41,468 bases of DNA from Coriobacteriaceae bacterium AF08-21 (GCA_027687465.1 JAQCQR010000021.1:1-41468); one strand, 5' to 3'; positions 14,770 to 23,608 are shown, numbered from the stretch's first letter. A program made the numbers and translations. The notes: generated from the sequence alone by a model not told the origin.

Positions 14770-15618
14770 CTACTTGCAGAACTCTTCGAACGTGGTCACG
14801 CCATCGGTGCATACAAAGCGAATGTCGTCGTCATCGCCGTCGAAGGTCTCGGACGTGGCGATCGCCGTGCCGGGCGCCAGCTGGCTCATGCCGCACGCGA
14901 TCTCACTCATGAAGTGGAAGAAGCGGTCGAACGGCACACCGTCGCTCGCGTCAAAGTTGGCCTCAAAATAGCCACCGCAGCTCTTGGTGAGCTGCTCGGC
15001 CGTCGCGCGATCAAAGTCGCCAAAGCCCAGGAACACCACCTTTACCTGGTCCTTTGCGACCATCTTGGCGATAAGCTCGGCGGCCTCGTCCACATTGCCG
15101 GCTGGCTCGTCGCGCCCATCGGTGTAGATGAGCACGAGCGAGCGCTTAACATTGATGCCTGCGCGCAGCTGGCGCTGGGCGTGGTCGTGCACCAAGTTGA
15201 GGGCGCGCACGATGCCATCGTTGAGACGGGTGAGGCCGTGGGCCTTGAGCGTGATGTCGGGCAGGTCCTTAACGGGGACAAAGGCGGCATCGGCCTCGTC
15301 CAGGTCGGGTGCGGACAGGGTATCGGCGGCAGCGCTGGCAGGCCCGGCATCGCTCCCGTCGCCCTCGCCGGACACGACGTCGCGCAGTCGCATGACCTGC
15401 ACATCGCTCGCCACGTTGACCATCGCAATGTCCACTAGCTCGCGAGCCTTAGCGTTTTCGCGGACCTTCTGCTTAAAGTGCGCACGACCGCGGTTCATCT
15501 GGGCCATAACACCGGCGACAGAAGACGAGCAGTCGTTAACCGAAACCACGCTCATGTGCGGCTCGTTGAGATATCCGGTGCCGAGGATGGTGGTCGGGAC
15601 GTTTTCGAAGCGATTCAT
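14770..15618 (-). CDS. VWA-domain protein (TerY-like)
   Basis: This 282-residue von Willebrand factor A protein has a complete MIDAS. D29, S31 and S33 lie in NDCSSS, T130 in HGLTRLNDGI and D167 in IYTDGRDE. An acidic, Ala-rich loop (about 82-112) is inserted between the first and second MIDAS elements. The start at 15618 was chosen because AAAGGA lies 6 bases before it; the frame extends 24 codons further without a better site. The C-terminus carries DGDDDDIRF. It sits between kinase and phosphatase genes, as TerY does in Ter-associated triads, and may be the phosphorylated scaffold. A 7-bp GC hairpin lies upstream at 15641-15661. Confidence 0.85.
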   Translation of the reverse strand: MNRFENVPTTILGTGYLNEPHMSVVSVNDCSSSVAGVMAQMNRGRAHFKQKVRENAKARELVDIAMVNVASDVQVMRLRDVVSGEGDGSDAGPASAAADTLSAPDLDEADAAFVPVKDLPDITLKAHGLTRLNDGIVRALNLVHDHAQRQLRAGINVKRSLVLIYTDGRDEPAGNVDEAAELIAKMVAKDQVKVVFLGFGDFDRATAEQLTKSCGGYFEANFDASDGVPFDRFFHFMSEIACGMSQLAPGTAIATSETFDGDDDDIRFVCTDGVTTFEEFCK

Positions 15619-15757
15619 GATTGATCCTTTCGGTTGGTGTGGCGGGCTCTGGACGCCCGCCTTGTTGGCGACAGTGTGGCAGGAGGCCAAAGCGCCGGGG
15701 CATCGCGCGATTCAGTTGAAAACGTGGACGGCGACGCGCGGGCCCGGCGCCCGCTCC

Positions 15758-16729
15758 CTACCCCAGCGCGCGGGCCAAGCGACGCCCCAGCGGCATCGGC
15801 GGCAACTCGGTAACGTCGCGGGTGCCGTAGGCAAGCTGCGCCGCCACGGCAGCAGCGGCATAGAGATCCGTTTTGGGCGCATACGGCCCGCCCACATGGG
15901 CCTCGGGCGCCTCAAAGCCGCGGCTGAGCACGCATTCGCGCAGCGCCGGCTCGCGCGCGGCGGCATCGGCCTCGACAAGTGTGATCGCGCAACCAGAATC
16001 GATCAGATGCACGGCGCCGGCATCGTCGACCAGGATGTTTCCCGGGTGGATGTCGCGATGGATAATCCCGGCGCGATGCACAATGGCGAGCGCCTCGAGC
16101 AGTCGGTCATAGAGTGCGCCCACGATCTGCTCGCGCGCCACCGATCCCGGCTCAAGTCCCTGCGCATGCCGCTCGACCCATGCATCGGCTGGCAAGCCCG
16201 CAATATATTGCTCGGACAGGCACACGAGCGGCTCGGCCGAAAGACGCGCATCGCAAACCGAGCCCAGCCGATACACATCGGCAAAACACGCGTAGCCCAA
16301 CAGCGGCCCGGCTAAAAACCGAGCCTCGTGCGCGAGCCGGGCAGCCGCAGCCGCATCAAGCGCAATCTTGAACACACGCTCGCCCGCGCGATACACCAGC
16401 GTGCTCGCGTGGCGCGTGCCCGGCATGGGGTAGATGAGCTCGGCAAACGGCAGCTGCGTTTGCGCGGGAACTTCCGGCAGCGCGGACATCGCGGCCGTTG
16501 CGGCATCCACCAGCATCGTCTGCTGCGACGGCATCGGCGCCAGCGGCGTGGCGAACGTCTCGTCGCCGGCGGCCTGGTCCCCCGCCGCGCGGGCCGCGCC
16601 AGGCCGTGGAGCGAGCACGCACTCCACGCGTGCAGCAAATCGATCCAGCTCGGCCTCGGCATCCAGCCATCCGCGGGCCGCGCGGCGCAGCGGCCCCCAC
16701 ACACTGTTCACCACACTTTGGGCATCCAT
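15758..16729 (-). CDS. Protein kinase, complete catalytic core
   Basis: This 323-residue protein has an about 100-residue helical N-terminus without known domain. A compact kinase core follows: ATP lysine K121 (RVFKIAL), HRDIHPGNILV (224-234, D226, N231), LIDSG at 242-246 (D244, DSG for DFG), an APE-like GFEAPE (271-276) and YAPKTDLYA with D288. The glycine loop is weak (MPGTRHASTLVY). The start at 16729 has GGAGG five bases upstream and cuts off a longer chance extension that would overlap the divergent gene. It is the first gene of the minus-strand operon, about 140 bases before the VWA gene. It differs from the second kinase in having a classical catalytic loop and no zinc ribbon. Confidence 0.82.
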   Translation of the reverse strand: MDAQSVVNSVWGPLRRAARGWLDAEAELDRFAARVECVLAPRPGAARAAGDQAAGDETFATPLAPMPSQQTMLVDAATAAMSALPEVPAQTQLPFAELIYPMPGTRHASTLVYRAGERVFKIALDAAAAARLAHEARFLAGPLLGYACFADVYRLGSVCDARLSAEPLVCLSEQYIAGLPADAWVERHAQGLEPGSVAREQIVGALYDRLLEALAIVHRAGIIHRDIHPGNILVDDAGAVHLIDSGCAITLVEADAAAREPALRECVLSRGFEAPEAHVGGPYAPKTDLYAAAAVAAQLAYGTRDVTELPPMPLGRRLARALG

Positions 16730-16899
16730 GGCATCCTCCGTCCGCTCGCCCAACTTGTCGGCGAGCCTACCCGGACGCAACCGCACACCCGCACTGCGCG
16801 TTTCAGCTGAACGATGTCGCCCACCGCTCACGGTCGCGTGCGTCATCATGGACGGCATCTGATACCCTGCGAAGCTAAGTAATCGCGAAAGGACATCCC

Positions 16900-18702
16900 A
16901 TGGCCAGCGCCGCGCCCCACAATGCCTATGCCGAGCTGTTTGAGCAGCTCGATGCCCTGACCAGCCGCGGCTTTGGCACATGGTGCGCCCAGGCACTCGG
17001 TGACGAGGTCGCCTACGCCATCGACGTCGATTGGTATCGCGCGGGCGCGCAGGTAAGCGAGGTGCTCGCTCAGGCCGGCACGGGAGCTGCCGCAGAGCGC
17101 GTCCGCGACGAACTCGAGAGCTTTTTGGGCGACTACTTTACGGTGCGTCGCCGCTCGGCCTCGCCCGAGCAGGTGCTTTGCGGCAGTATGGCAAACGATG
17201 CCGAGTTTCGGCCCCGCGCGCTGACGGGAAGTGCCGCTGCCTGCCTGCTGTTTTTGGAGCACGGAGGCTGCGATCCTTGGAGCGCGGCAGACGAACCGGC
17301 GGGCATCGAAGTCAGCGCACCCGACACCCGCGAGCCCGATCCCAAGCTGCTGCGTCGCCAGATCGGCATGCTCTGCCTGCAATATGCCGTGCTCGAAAAC
17401 GAAAGCGCCCTGCTGCGCTGCACCTGTATCAAGATGGGCTCATACGACCAGCGTGGCGGCATCGACCCTGCCACGCTCGCCTTTATCGACCGCGGCGATT
17501 GGGACGCCTTTCAGCCCATCGTCCGTAATCGCAATTTTGCAAAGACGCAGCGCCGCATCGGTACGCTGCTGGACGCGCCCGGTTATTCGGAAGCTTCGGA
17601 TGCCGAGCTTCCGCTTGCCGAGCCGCAGCTCGGCAGCATTCCCTCAACACCCAAGCCGGCCAATCGCAAGGCGGGCGCCGACTGGATCAAATACCTGGCC
17701 AAACGCACGTTTTTCACCGCTATCGAAGGCAATGTCGACATTTTGGCGGGACAGGCGGGCGCAATGCCCGCGTGTCGCGTTGAGCTCGCACGTACCGGTT
17801 GGCTCTGGAAGTTCACCCAAGGCCGCGCCGAAGATGCATCCGCGCGGCGCACCCCGATCGCCGCGGACGACTCGGCCGCCTGGCAACAGGCCGGCCAGCT
17901 GCTCGCCCGCTGGATTTGGGAGTGCAGCACGGCGACCACGCCCGGTGGGACCATCCACGCCGTCGATGACGCCACACTTGCCTTGGCCGCCGCCGCTGCC
18001 GGCAACGAAAACGGCCTCGTCGAGTTTCGCCTGCTACGGCAGACGCTCCGCCGCAACCTGGGCAAGGCCTGTTGGATGTTCAACTGGCTCCAAAAGAAAA
18101 GCGGCCGTACCGATCGCGGTGTCTTCGTGCGCGAGCAGGCAAGCTATATCGTGAACCACTACCTGGGGCCGCAGCTCGCCGCCGTGCTGTACGGCATCGC
18201 CCACGACATGGAACTCAACCGTGCCGACCTGGGTGCCGCCACCGCCGAGCAGGGATTCGGCAGCATGCAGATTGAGCCGCCAGCAAGCGGCGCCCCCATG
18301 CCCGTCGGGCTCAACCGCACGCTCGCGCTCGAGATTTCCATCGCACCCGCCAGCGACCGCCCGATACCCGGCAGCGAGGCACTTTGGAAGACGGTGCCCC
18401 TCGACGGCTGTCGCGCGTGCCGCCTGGGCCGCGACCCGCGCGCGTTCGATACGCCCGAGGATGGCGCAGGCATCAAAGCCATTATCCTCAGCAGCGCCGA
18501 TATCGGCAGATGGGTGCTCGACCTGCGCATACGCGAGGATAGTTCACTGCACGCAAGCGTTCACAACCCCGCTGGCGCGTGGATTGAGAACCGCCACGTT
18601 GTCTGTGGCGAACAGGCCGACCTTCACCCCGGCGAGCACATCTTTATCCCCGGCAACGACCTGAGCTACGTGATTGTTCCGCGCTGGCAAATCGTGGCGT
18701 AG
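16900..18702 (+). CDS. 600-residue protein with FHA-like C-terminus
   Basis: The first 480 residues belong to no family I recognise. They are mainly helical, with conserved-looking stretches (FGTWCAQALGDEVAYAIDVD and the region around KAGADWIKYLAKRTFFTAIE). The last 110 resemble a forkhead-associated fold: CRLGRDPRAFDT, ADIGRWVLDLRI, then NPAGAWIENRHV and LHPGEHIFIPG. The usual phosphothreonine-binding Ser-x-x-His is not obvious. The gene is divergent from the kinase operon with 170 bases between starts. AAAGGA precedes the ATG. An FHA-like partner opposite two kinases, a PP2C phosphatase and a VWA protein would fit a phosphopeptide reader or target. Confidence 0.7.
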   Translation: MASAAPHNAYAELFEQLDALTSRGFGTWCAQALGDEVAYAIDVDWYRAGAQVSEVLAQAGTGAAAERVRDELESFLGDYFTVRRRSASPEQVLCGSMANDAEFRPRALTGSAAACLLFLEHGGCDPWSAADEPAGIEVSAPDTREPDPKLLRRQIGMLCLQYAVLENESALLRCTCIKMGSYDQRGGIDPATLAFIDRGDWDAFQPIVRNRNFAKTQRRIGTLLDAPGYSEASDAELPLAEPQLGSIPSTPKPANRKAGADWIKYLAKRTFFTAIEGNVDILAGQAGAMPACRVELARTGWLWKFTQGRAEDASARRTPIAADDSAAWQQAGQLLARWIWECSTATTPGGTIHAVDDATLALAAAAAGNENGLVEFRLLRQTLRRNLGKACWMFNWLQKKSGRTDRGVFVREQASYIVNHYLGPQLAAVLYGIAHDMELNRADLGAATAEQGFGSMQIEPPASGAPMPVGLNRTLALEISIAPASDRPIPGSEALWKTVPLDGCRACRLGRDPRAFDTPEDGAGIKAIILSSADIGRWVLDLRIREDSSLHASVHNPAGAWIENRHVVCGEQADLHPGEHIFIPGNDLSYVIVPRWQIVA

Positions 18703-18759
18703 CGCCGGCGGCGCGTATACAATGGTGCGCGTCCTTTTACGCCAACACCGGGAGTAGAC

Positions 18760-19533
18760 ATGCTGCTCGCTATCGATATGGGAAACACGCAGACGGCCAT
18801 GGGCCTGTTTGACGGAGACAAGCTGGTGCAGTCGTGGTGCATGCCCACCGACCGCTCCTACACCGCCGATGAGATCCACGTGCGCCTGATGGGCTTCTTT
18901 AAGATGTACGACCTCTCGCTCGGCGCGGTCGACGCGATCGCCTTTGCGGGCGTGGTGCCGCAGCTCTCGCGCGAGTGGCACGCCGTGGCCGACCGCATCG
19001 CGGCAGACGCCATCGTCATTGGGCCACAGACGGCCGCGGTGACCAAGCTGCGGGCGGCGCGCCCCCAGGCCGTTGGTGCCGACCGCATCGCCAACGCCGT
19101 CGCTGCCGAGACCTTCTACGGCGCCCCGGCGATCGTGGTGGACTTTGGCACCGCAACCAATATCGACGTCATCGACGAGGACGGCTATTACATTGGCGGA
19201 GCGATTGCGCCGGGCATCCGCATCTCCATGGACGCGCTCGCCGCCCGAGCCGCCAAGCTCGCCAGCGTTCCGCTCGAGGCGCCCGAGCACGCCATCGGCC
19301 GCGACACCGAGGAATGCATCAAGGTCGGCGCCGTGATGGGCGCCGCCGCCATGGCCGAGGGCCTGGTCGCTCGCATGAAGCGCGAACTGGGCCGCGAGGA
19401 TGCCACCGTTATCGCCACGGGCGGTCTCGCCGGCATTGTCGCCGATTCGACCGATGCCTTCGACGTGGTCGACGGGCAACTCACCATCAAGGGCATCTGC
19501 GAAATCTACCGCCGCATGCAGGAGCTGGGATAG
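18760..19533 (+). CDS. coaX: Type III pantothenate kinase
   Basis: This 257-residue enzyme phosphorylates pantothenate, the first step of coenzyme A synthesis, in the cytoplasm. ASKHA-fold motifs are present: phosphate-1 AIDMGNTQTAMG (D6), GADRIANAV with catalytic D108, and VVDFGTATNIDV (D128). An ATATGG-like element (VIATGGLAGI) lies near the C-terminus. Length is normal. GGGAG precedes the ATG. It begins 57 bases after the FHA-like gene on the same strand. A hairpin with a T-run follows it, so it may be transcribed alone or from the upstream gene. Confidence 0.95.
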   Translation: MLLAIDMGNTQTAMGLFDGDKLVQSWCMPTDRSYTADEIHVRLMGFFKMYDLSLGAVDAIAFAGVVPQLSREWHAVADRIAADAIVIGPQTAAVTKLRAARPQAVGADRIANAVAAETFYGAPAIVVDFGTATNIDVIDEDGYYIGGAIAPGIRISMDALAARAAKLASVPLEAPEHAIGRDTEECIKVGAVMGAAAMAEGLVARMKRELGREDATVIATGGLAGIVADSTDAFDVVDGQLTIKGICEIYRRMQELG

Positions 19534-19564
19534 AGTAAACGCCAGGTCGCAGCAACCAGCCTCC

Positions 19565-19613
19565 AATCCTATTCCTCAAAATCGAAAATTTTTCAGTTTT
19601 GAGGAATAGGATT
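19565..19613 (+). repeat. Palindrome copy 1, also terminator of coaX
   Basis: The 17-base arms at 19565-19581 and 19597-19613 (core CTATTCCTCAAAA/TTTTGAGGAATAG) have a 15-base loop. They are followed by TTTT (19614-19617), so the copy works as an intrinsic terminator for coaX. It also lies just past the stop of the convergent ATPase gene. The same core and loop length recur at 20842 and 20928. Confidence 0.8.
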
Positions 19614-19618
19614 TTTTG

Positions 19619-20815
19619 CTAAGCCTCGCCGCACAACCACCTCGCCAGGTCCACGATCTGCACCCCATCGCGATCCGTGGCCTCGTGATGTGTGCGGGCA
19701 AGAATCATCTTGGGATACGCATCGCCAATGCTCAGCAGTGGCGAAATCTCGCGTTCAAACGTCTTATCCGAGCTGATGTCGTCGCTCACCTGAATGTAGA
19801 GCTTCTCGCTTCGCTTGATTGCTACAAAGTCTATTTCCTTTTTATAGAGCACACCGACGTATACCTCGTATCCGCGGCGCAGCAGCTCGATGGCCGCCAT
19901 GTTCTCGTATACGCGTCCCCAATCCATATCACGTGTACCAAGCAGTGCGTATTTGAACGCGTGGTCTGCCAGGTAATACTTCTCGCCGCTCTTAAGGTAT
20001 TTTTTGCCGCGAATGTCGTACCGACGAACTTTATAGAAGGCAAACGCATCGCACAGGTACCCCATGTACGTGCCGACCGTCTTGTTCGTAATCTTTAGCC
20101 CATCCGCATTCAAAACATCTGTAATGTTGCGTGCCGACGTTATGTTGGAGACGTTGTCCATCATGTAATCGGCAATGCGCAGCAGTGCCGATTCGTTTCT
20201 CACGTTATGCCGCTGCACGATATCCCTCACGATGAGCGTTTTGAAGACATTGGAGAGATATTGGTAGCGCTGCTCCTGCAGTGGATAAGGGTAAGAGCCG
20301 GACATACCGCCGGTTCTCGCGTACTCATCGAAGTCGCGATCGACCTCGCCCTCGTCACTATAAAAGCGATACTCCTCAAACGAGAATGGGAAAACCTCGA
20401 TCTCGAACGTGCGCCCCGTAAAGAGCGTCGACAGATCGCTCGACAGCAAAAAGGCGTTCGATCCGGTGATGAAGATGTCGTACTGCTCGGATGCATGGAG
20501 GCTGTTGATCGCGCGTTCAAAGCCGTCGCACATCTGAACCTCGTCGATAAGCAGGAAGTTTTGCTTGTCGGACACTCGATGCTCTTTCACATAGGCGAGC
20601 AGGGCATGATATTCGAGCAGGCCCTCGAACTCGTCGAGGTTGTAATTGATATGGATGACATTCGAATTGGACAGATTTGCCTCCACGTAATCGCGGAGGG
20701 CCTCGAGCAATTTTGACTTACCGCTACGGCGAATGCCCGTTATGACCTTGATGTCCGGTACGCCAATAAGGCTCGTCAACGTGTCCATATATGACGTTCT
20801 ATTGATGAGTTTCAT
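19619..20815 (-). CDS. AAA_14 / DUF4143 ATP-binding protein
   Basis: This 398-residue protein has an N-terminal AAA+ domain: Walker A GIRRSGKS (27-34), Walker B FLLIDEVQ (87-94) and sensor ITGSNAFLL. A C-terminal DUF4143 domain follows (winged helix plus restriction-endonuclease-like fold, with GYEVYVGVLYKKEIDFVAIK). The family is common, mobile and strain-variable in gut bacteria; its function is not established. GGGAGG precedes the ATG. The gene is clearly richer in A/T than its neighbours. It is bracketed by three copies of one palindrome, two upstream and one downstream. Both signs suggest it arrived by transfer as a unit with its own regulatory sites. Confidence 0.88.
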   Translation of the reverse strand: MKLINRTSYMDTLTSLIGVPDIKVITGIRRSGKSKLLEALRDYVEANLSNSNVIHINYNLDEFEGLLEYHALLAYVKEHRVSDKQNFLLIDEVQMCDGFERAINSLHASEQYDIFITGSNAFLLSSDLSTLFTGRTFEIEVFPFSFEEYRFYSDEGEVDRDFDEYARTGGMSGSYPYPLQEQRYQYLSNVFKTLIVRDIVQRHNVRNESALLRIADYMMDNVSNITSARNITDVLNADGLKITNKTVGTYMGYLCDAFAFYKVRRYDIRGKKYLKSGEKYYLADHAFKYALLGTRDMDWGRVYENMAAIELLRRGYEVYVGVLYKKEIDFVAIKRSEKLYIQVSDDISSDKTFEREISPLLSIGDAYPKMILARTHHEATDRDGVQIVDLARWLCGEA

Positions 20816-20841
20816 TGGTGCCTCCCTGCGGTCTTCTATCG

Positions 20842-20882
20842 CTATTCCTCAAAAACGAAAATTATTCAGTTTTGAGGAATAG
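20842..20882. repeat. Palindrome copy 2 (before ATPase start)
   Basis: CTATTCCTCAAAA (20842-20854) and its complement (20870-20882) enclose a 15-base loop, 26 bases upstream of the ATPase start. The position suits an operator or a leader hairpin. Confidence 0.75.
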
Positions 20883-20927
20883 ACTCTGCAACGAATATAC
20901 CTCGTTAAAGGCCGAGCTGGCTTAATT

Positions 20928-20968
20928 CTATTCCTCAAAATCGAAAGATTTTCAGTTTTGAGGAATAG
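20928..20968. repeat. Palindrome copy 3 (ATPase upstream region)
   Basis: This has the same 13-base arms (20928-20940 and 20956-20968), 15-base loop and CGAAA..TTTCAG loop pattern as copies 1 and 2. Its start is 86 bases from that of copy 2. There is no T-run on either side, so a protein-binding role is more likely here than termination. Confidence 0.75.
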
Positions 20969-21066
20969 GGTGCTGACAACCCATTCCCCAGACAACAAGA
21001 CCCTCCCCAGCACAGGCCGAAGAGGGCTTCGTTGTCATCGCTATCTTTGAGCGCGGGCACCTCGCG

Positions 21067-21768
21067 TTACAGTCCGCGAATCCGTACGGCCTCGGGCGGA
21101 AACTCCTGCTCGCCGGCATCGGTCTTGATGGTCGCGCGGCCCCAGATGTCCAGGCCCGCAAACACACCGACCGCAAGCGGCAAGCCGTTGGGCGACACCG
21201 CCGCGACCTGACGACCCAACAGTGGCACCATGTCAAAGTACTCGCCCAGCACCGGAGCCAGCGGGCCGGCAGCGCCCTGTGGTGTGTTGGCGGCAACCGC
21301 CCAGGTGTCCACGCGGACCAGCACGGCGGCGGCCAATGCCTCGATCAGCGCCTCATCTGCCATATCCACACCAAGCTCACCCAGCGCCGCACGCTCAATA
21401 TCAACCGTCACCGCGGCAAACATGCCCGCAGCACCGGCACCGCCGTTCACGGCAACACGCGCGAGTGACGTCTCAAACGCAGGCGCACCGCACACGATGT
21501 CACTCGGCCACTGGATACCCACCTTACCGGCAAGGCCCAGGCCCGGCGTCGACGTCGTGCCCACGAGCGCGTCCATCATGCCCATCGCGGCCACAAACGG
21601 AAGACCGTGAAAGGCGTGCATGTTCACGTCGGGGCGAACGACCAGCGAAAACGTCAGCGAAGCATCGCCCGCGCTCCACGCGCACCAGCCCGCGGACACG
21701 CCCTCGCGGCCCGCGTCACGCGCCGCGTCGAGCTCGGTGCCAGCGGCAACAGCATTCATCTCGATCAT
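21067..21768 (-). CDS. Biotin-ligase-like protein, active site degenerate
   Basis: This 233-residue protein follows the BirA/LplA catalytic fold: GLPFVAAMGMMDAL helix, KVGIQWPSD (82-90) in place of the RWPND motif, and a BirA-like C-terminal SH3-type domain (LGRQVAAVSPNGLPLAVG...AVRIRGL). There is no N-terminal DNA-binding domain. Two essential features are missing. The GRGRRGR adenylate-binding loop is replaced by GREGVSAGWCAW. The catalytic lysine after the WPND motif (KLAGIL in working enzymes) is replaced by APAFETSLARVAV. It therefore may not activate biotin, and may be a relic or have a new role. Its start abuts the folP-folK stop. Confidence 0.7.
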   Translation of the reverse strand: MIEMNAVAAGTELDAARDAGREGVSAGWCAWSAGDASLTFSLVVRPDVNMHAFHGLPFVAAMGMMDALVGTTSTPGLGLAGKVGIQWPSDIVCGAPAFETSLARVAVNGGAGAAGMFAAVTVDIERAALGELGVDMADEALIEALAAAVLVRVDTWAVAANTPQGAAGPLAPVLGEYFDMVPLLGRQVAAVSPNGLPLAVGVFAGLDIWGRATIKTDAGEQEFPPEAVRIRGL

Positions 21769-23514
21769 CTACATACGCCCCAATTCACCCACGATATGGC
21801 CCACGCGGTCCTCGGGCTCCTTGACCTCGACGCCGTTGTAGCGGAAGAACCGCGCCGGGTCGTGCATCAGGTCCTCAAGCGGCACCAGCACAAAGTCGCG
21901 CTCGCCGATCAGTGGATGCGGCAGGCGCAGCTTTTTGCCGCCGTGGGTCTCGCCGTCCATCCACAGCAGGTCCAGGTCGATGGTGCGCGGACCGTTGGCC
22001 TTGGCCTTTTTGGAGCGGTCGCGGCCCAGCTCGGCCTCGATCCTCATAAGCTCGTCGAGCAGCACCAACGGCGCCAGCTCGGTCTTGATCTCGATGACGG
22101 CGTTGGCAAACGCGTCCTGGCGCGTCTCGTAAGCCGGCTCGCTCTCGTAGATGCGCGAGCAGTTGGACACGCAGGTGAGCGGGATCTCGGCGATCATGTC
22201 GCGTGCGGCGCGGATGTTGTCGCAACGATGCCCCAGGTTGGAGCCCACGGCCACAAACGCACGGCGCGGTTGCGGTTTGGCTACAGCCCAGTAACCGTTC
22301 AGGAACTGCGCAAAGCCGGTAACGTCGTGCACGCGCACGACGTTGGCACCGGCCTGGATAGCGCCCAGGCACACGCCAAACGTGGCGGCATCGCGTGCGG
22401 CGGCCTCGGTCACGCCCGAGACGGCGCCCACAAAACGCTTGCGCGACACGGCGCACATGAGCGGATAGCCCAGCGACGCCATCTTGGCGGTCTCGCGCTG
22501 GATGACGATGTCCTCGTTGGCCGTCTTACCAAAGCCCGGGCCGGGATCGATGCAGATGCGGTCGCGCGACACGCCGGCATGGATGAGCGTGCGGGCCTGG
22601 TCGGACAGAAAGCCCATAACGCGGCGCATGATGGGCGCCGAATCGGGCAGGGTGAAGCGGCGGAGCTGAGAGGTGGGCACGTAGGCCTCCTCGCGGCGGG
22701 CGCTGCGGCGCATCATGGCCGCCAGGTGATCATTGGGCTCCGGCGCGGTTTCGGTAGCCGCGGGCGTGGCCTCGGGCGCAGCGGTATCGGCGGCAGGCGC
22801 GGCCTGCTCGGCGCCCGGCGTCTCCTGCCCCAGTTCGTCCGTAGGCTCGGACGCGGGTTCCGGATCGCCAAACGGCAACGAGGGCTGCACCACGCCGCCC
22901 GGAAGCTTTGCCTCGGGCTTAGGGTCGCCCAGCAGCTTGCCGCGACGGCGACGGGCCGGCTTCTCGGCCTCGCGCGCGGCCTCGGCAGCCGCCTCGCGTG
23001 CTTTCTCGGCAACAAACGCCGCTGCCGAGGTATCGAGCTGCACCGTTGCGTGCGTGCGTGCGGGCGCGGCGACCTCGCCGGCATGCATCACAATGACGCC
23101 GCAGGTGCTCGTCTTAACAAACTCGACCATCTTGGGGTCGGTGAAGCCGGTCACGTCGTTGACGATCGAGGCGCCGCAGCGCACGGCCGCCTTGGCAACC
23201 GCCACATGACGCGTGTCGATCGAGACGATGGCGCCCTCCTTGGCCAGCGCGCGCACCACGGGCAGCACGCGGCGAGCCTCCTCGTCGGGGTTGACCGGGG
23301 TAAAGCCGGGGCGCGTGGACTCGCCGCCCACGTCGATGATGTCGGCGCCGGCGTCGAGCATCGCCAGGCCATACTCGATGGCAGCATCCGGGTCGAAGTG
23401 GTCCCCGCCGTCGCTAAACGAATCGGGCGTCACGTTGAGGACGCCCATGATGCGCGGACGGTCAAAGCTGAGCTCGTACTTTCCGCACCGCCATGTCTTG
23501 CTGTCGTTCGCCAT
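21769..23514 (-). CDS. folP/folK: Dihydropteroate synthase fused to HPPK, with large insertion
   Basis: This 581-residue bifunctional folate enzyme would use 6-hydroxymethyl-dihydropterin, ATP and p-aminobenzoate. The DHPS domain spans about 18-410: IMGVLNVTPDSFSDGG (22-37), DVGGESTRPG (61-70), SIDTRH, ASIVNDVTG, then CIDPGPGFGKT (321-331) and SRKRFVG (357-363). The HPPK domain runs from about 419 (FVAVGSNLGHR) to the end, with GPRTIDLDLLWMD. Between VMHAG (143-147) and the YVPTSQLRRF stretch, about 130 Ala/Pro/Glu-rich residues are inserted, where ordinary DHPS has a short MHMRG...MQ loop. AGGAGG sets the start at 23514 rather than at ATG 23520. Confidence 0.92.
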   Translation of the reverse strand: MANDSKTWRCGKYELSFDRPRIMGVLNVTPDSFSDGGDHFDPDAAIEYGLAMLDAGADIIDVGGESTRPGFTPVNPDEEARRVLPVVRALAKEGAIVSIDTRHVAVAKAAVRCGASIVNDVTGFTDPKMVEFVKTSTCGVIVMHAGEVAAPARTHATVQLDTSAAAFVAEKAREAAAEAAREAEKPARRRRGKLLGDPKPEAKLPGGVVQPSLPFGDPEPASEPTDELGQETPGAEQAAPAADTAAPEATPAATETAPEPNDHLAAMMRRSARREEAYVPTSQLRRFTLPDSAPIMRRVMGFLSDQARTLIHAGVSRDRICIDPGPGFGKTANEDIVIQRETAKMASLGYPLMCAVSRKRFVGAVSGVTEAAARDAATFGVCLGAIQAGANVVRVHDVTGFAQFLNGYWAVAKPQPRRAFVAVGSNLGHRCDNIRAARDMIAEIPLTCVSNCSRIYESEPAYETRQDAFANAVIEIKTELAPLVLLDELMRIEAELGRDRSKKAKANGPRTIDLDLLWMDGETHGGKKLRLPHPLIGERDFVLVPLEDLMHDPARFFRYNGVEVKEPEDRVGHIVGELGRM

Positions 23515-23608
23515 GAACATCCTCCTAAAATGCCCACGCCGCCGCGCTCGGGCGCAGGCGGTGGGGTCGCTTTGCACTCAGTCTTTCTATTGTATCCGCG
23601 CACACGGG

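Noticed and set aside
16730..16996. N-terminal extension of the first kinase
   Set aside because: It would overlap the start of the divergent 600-residue gene; GGAGG before ATG 16729 decides the start.
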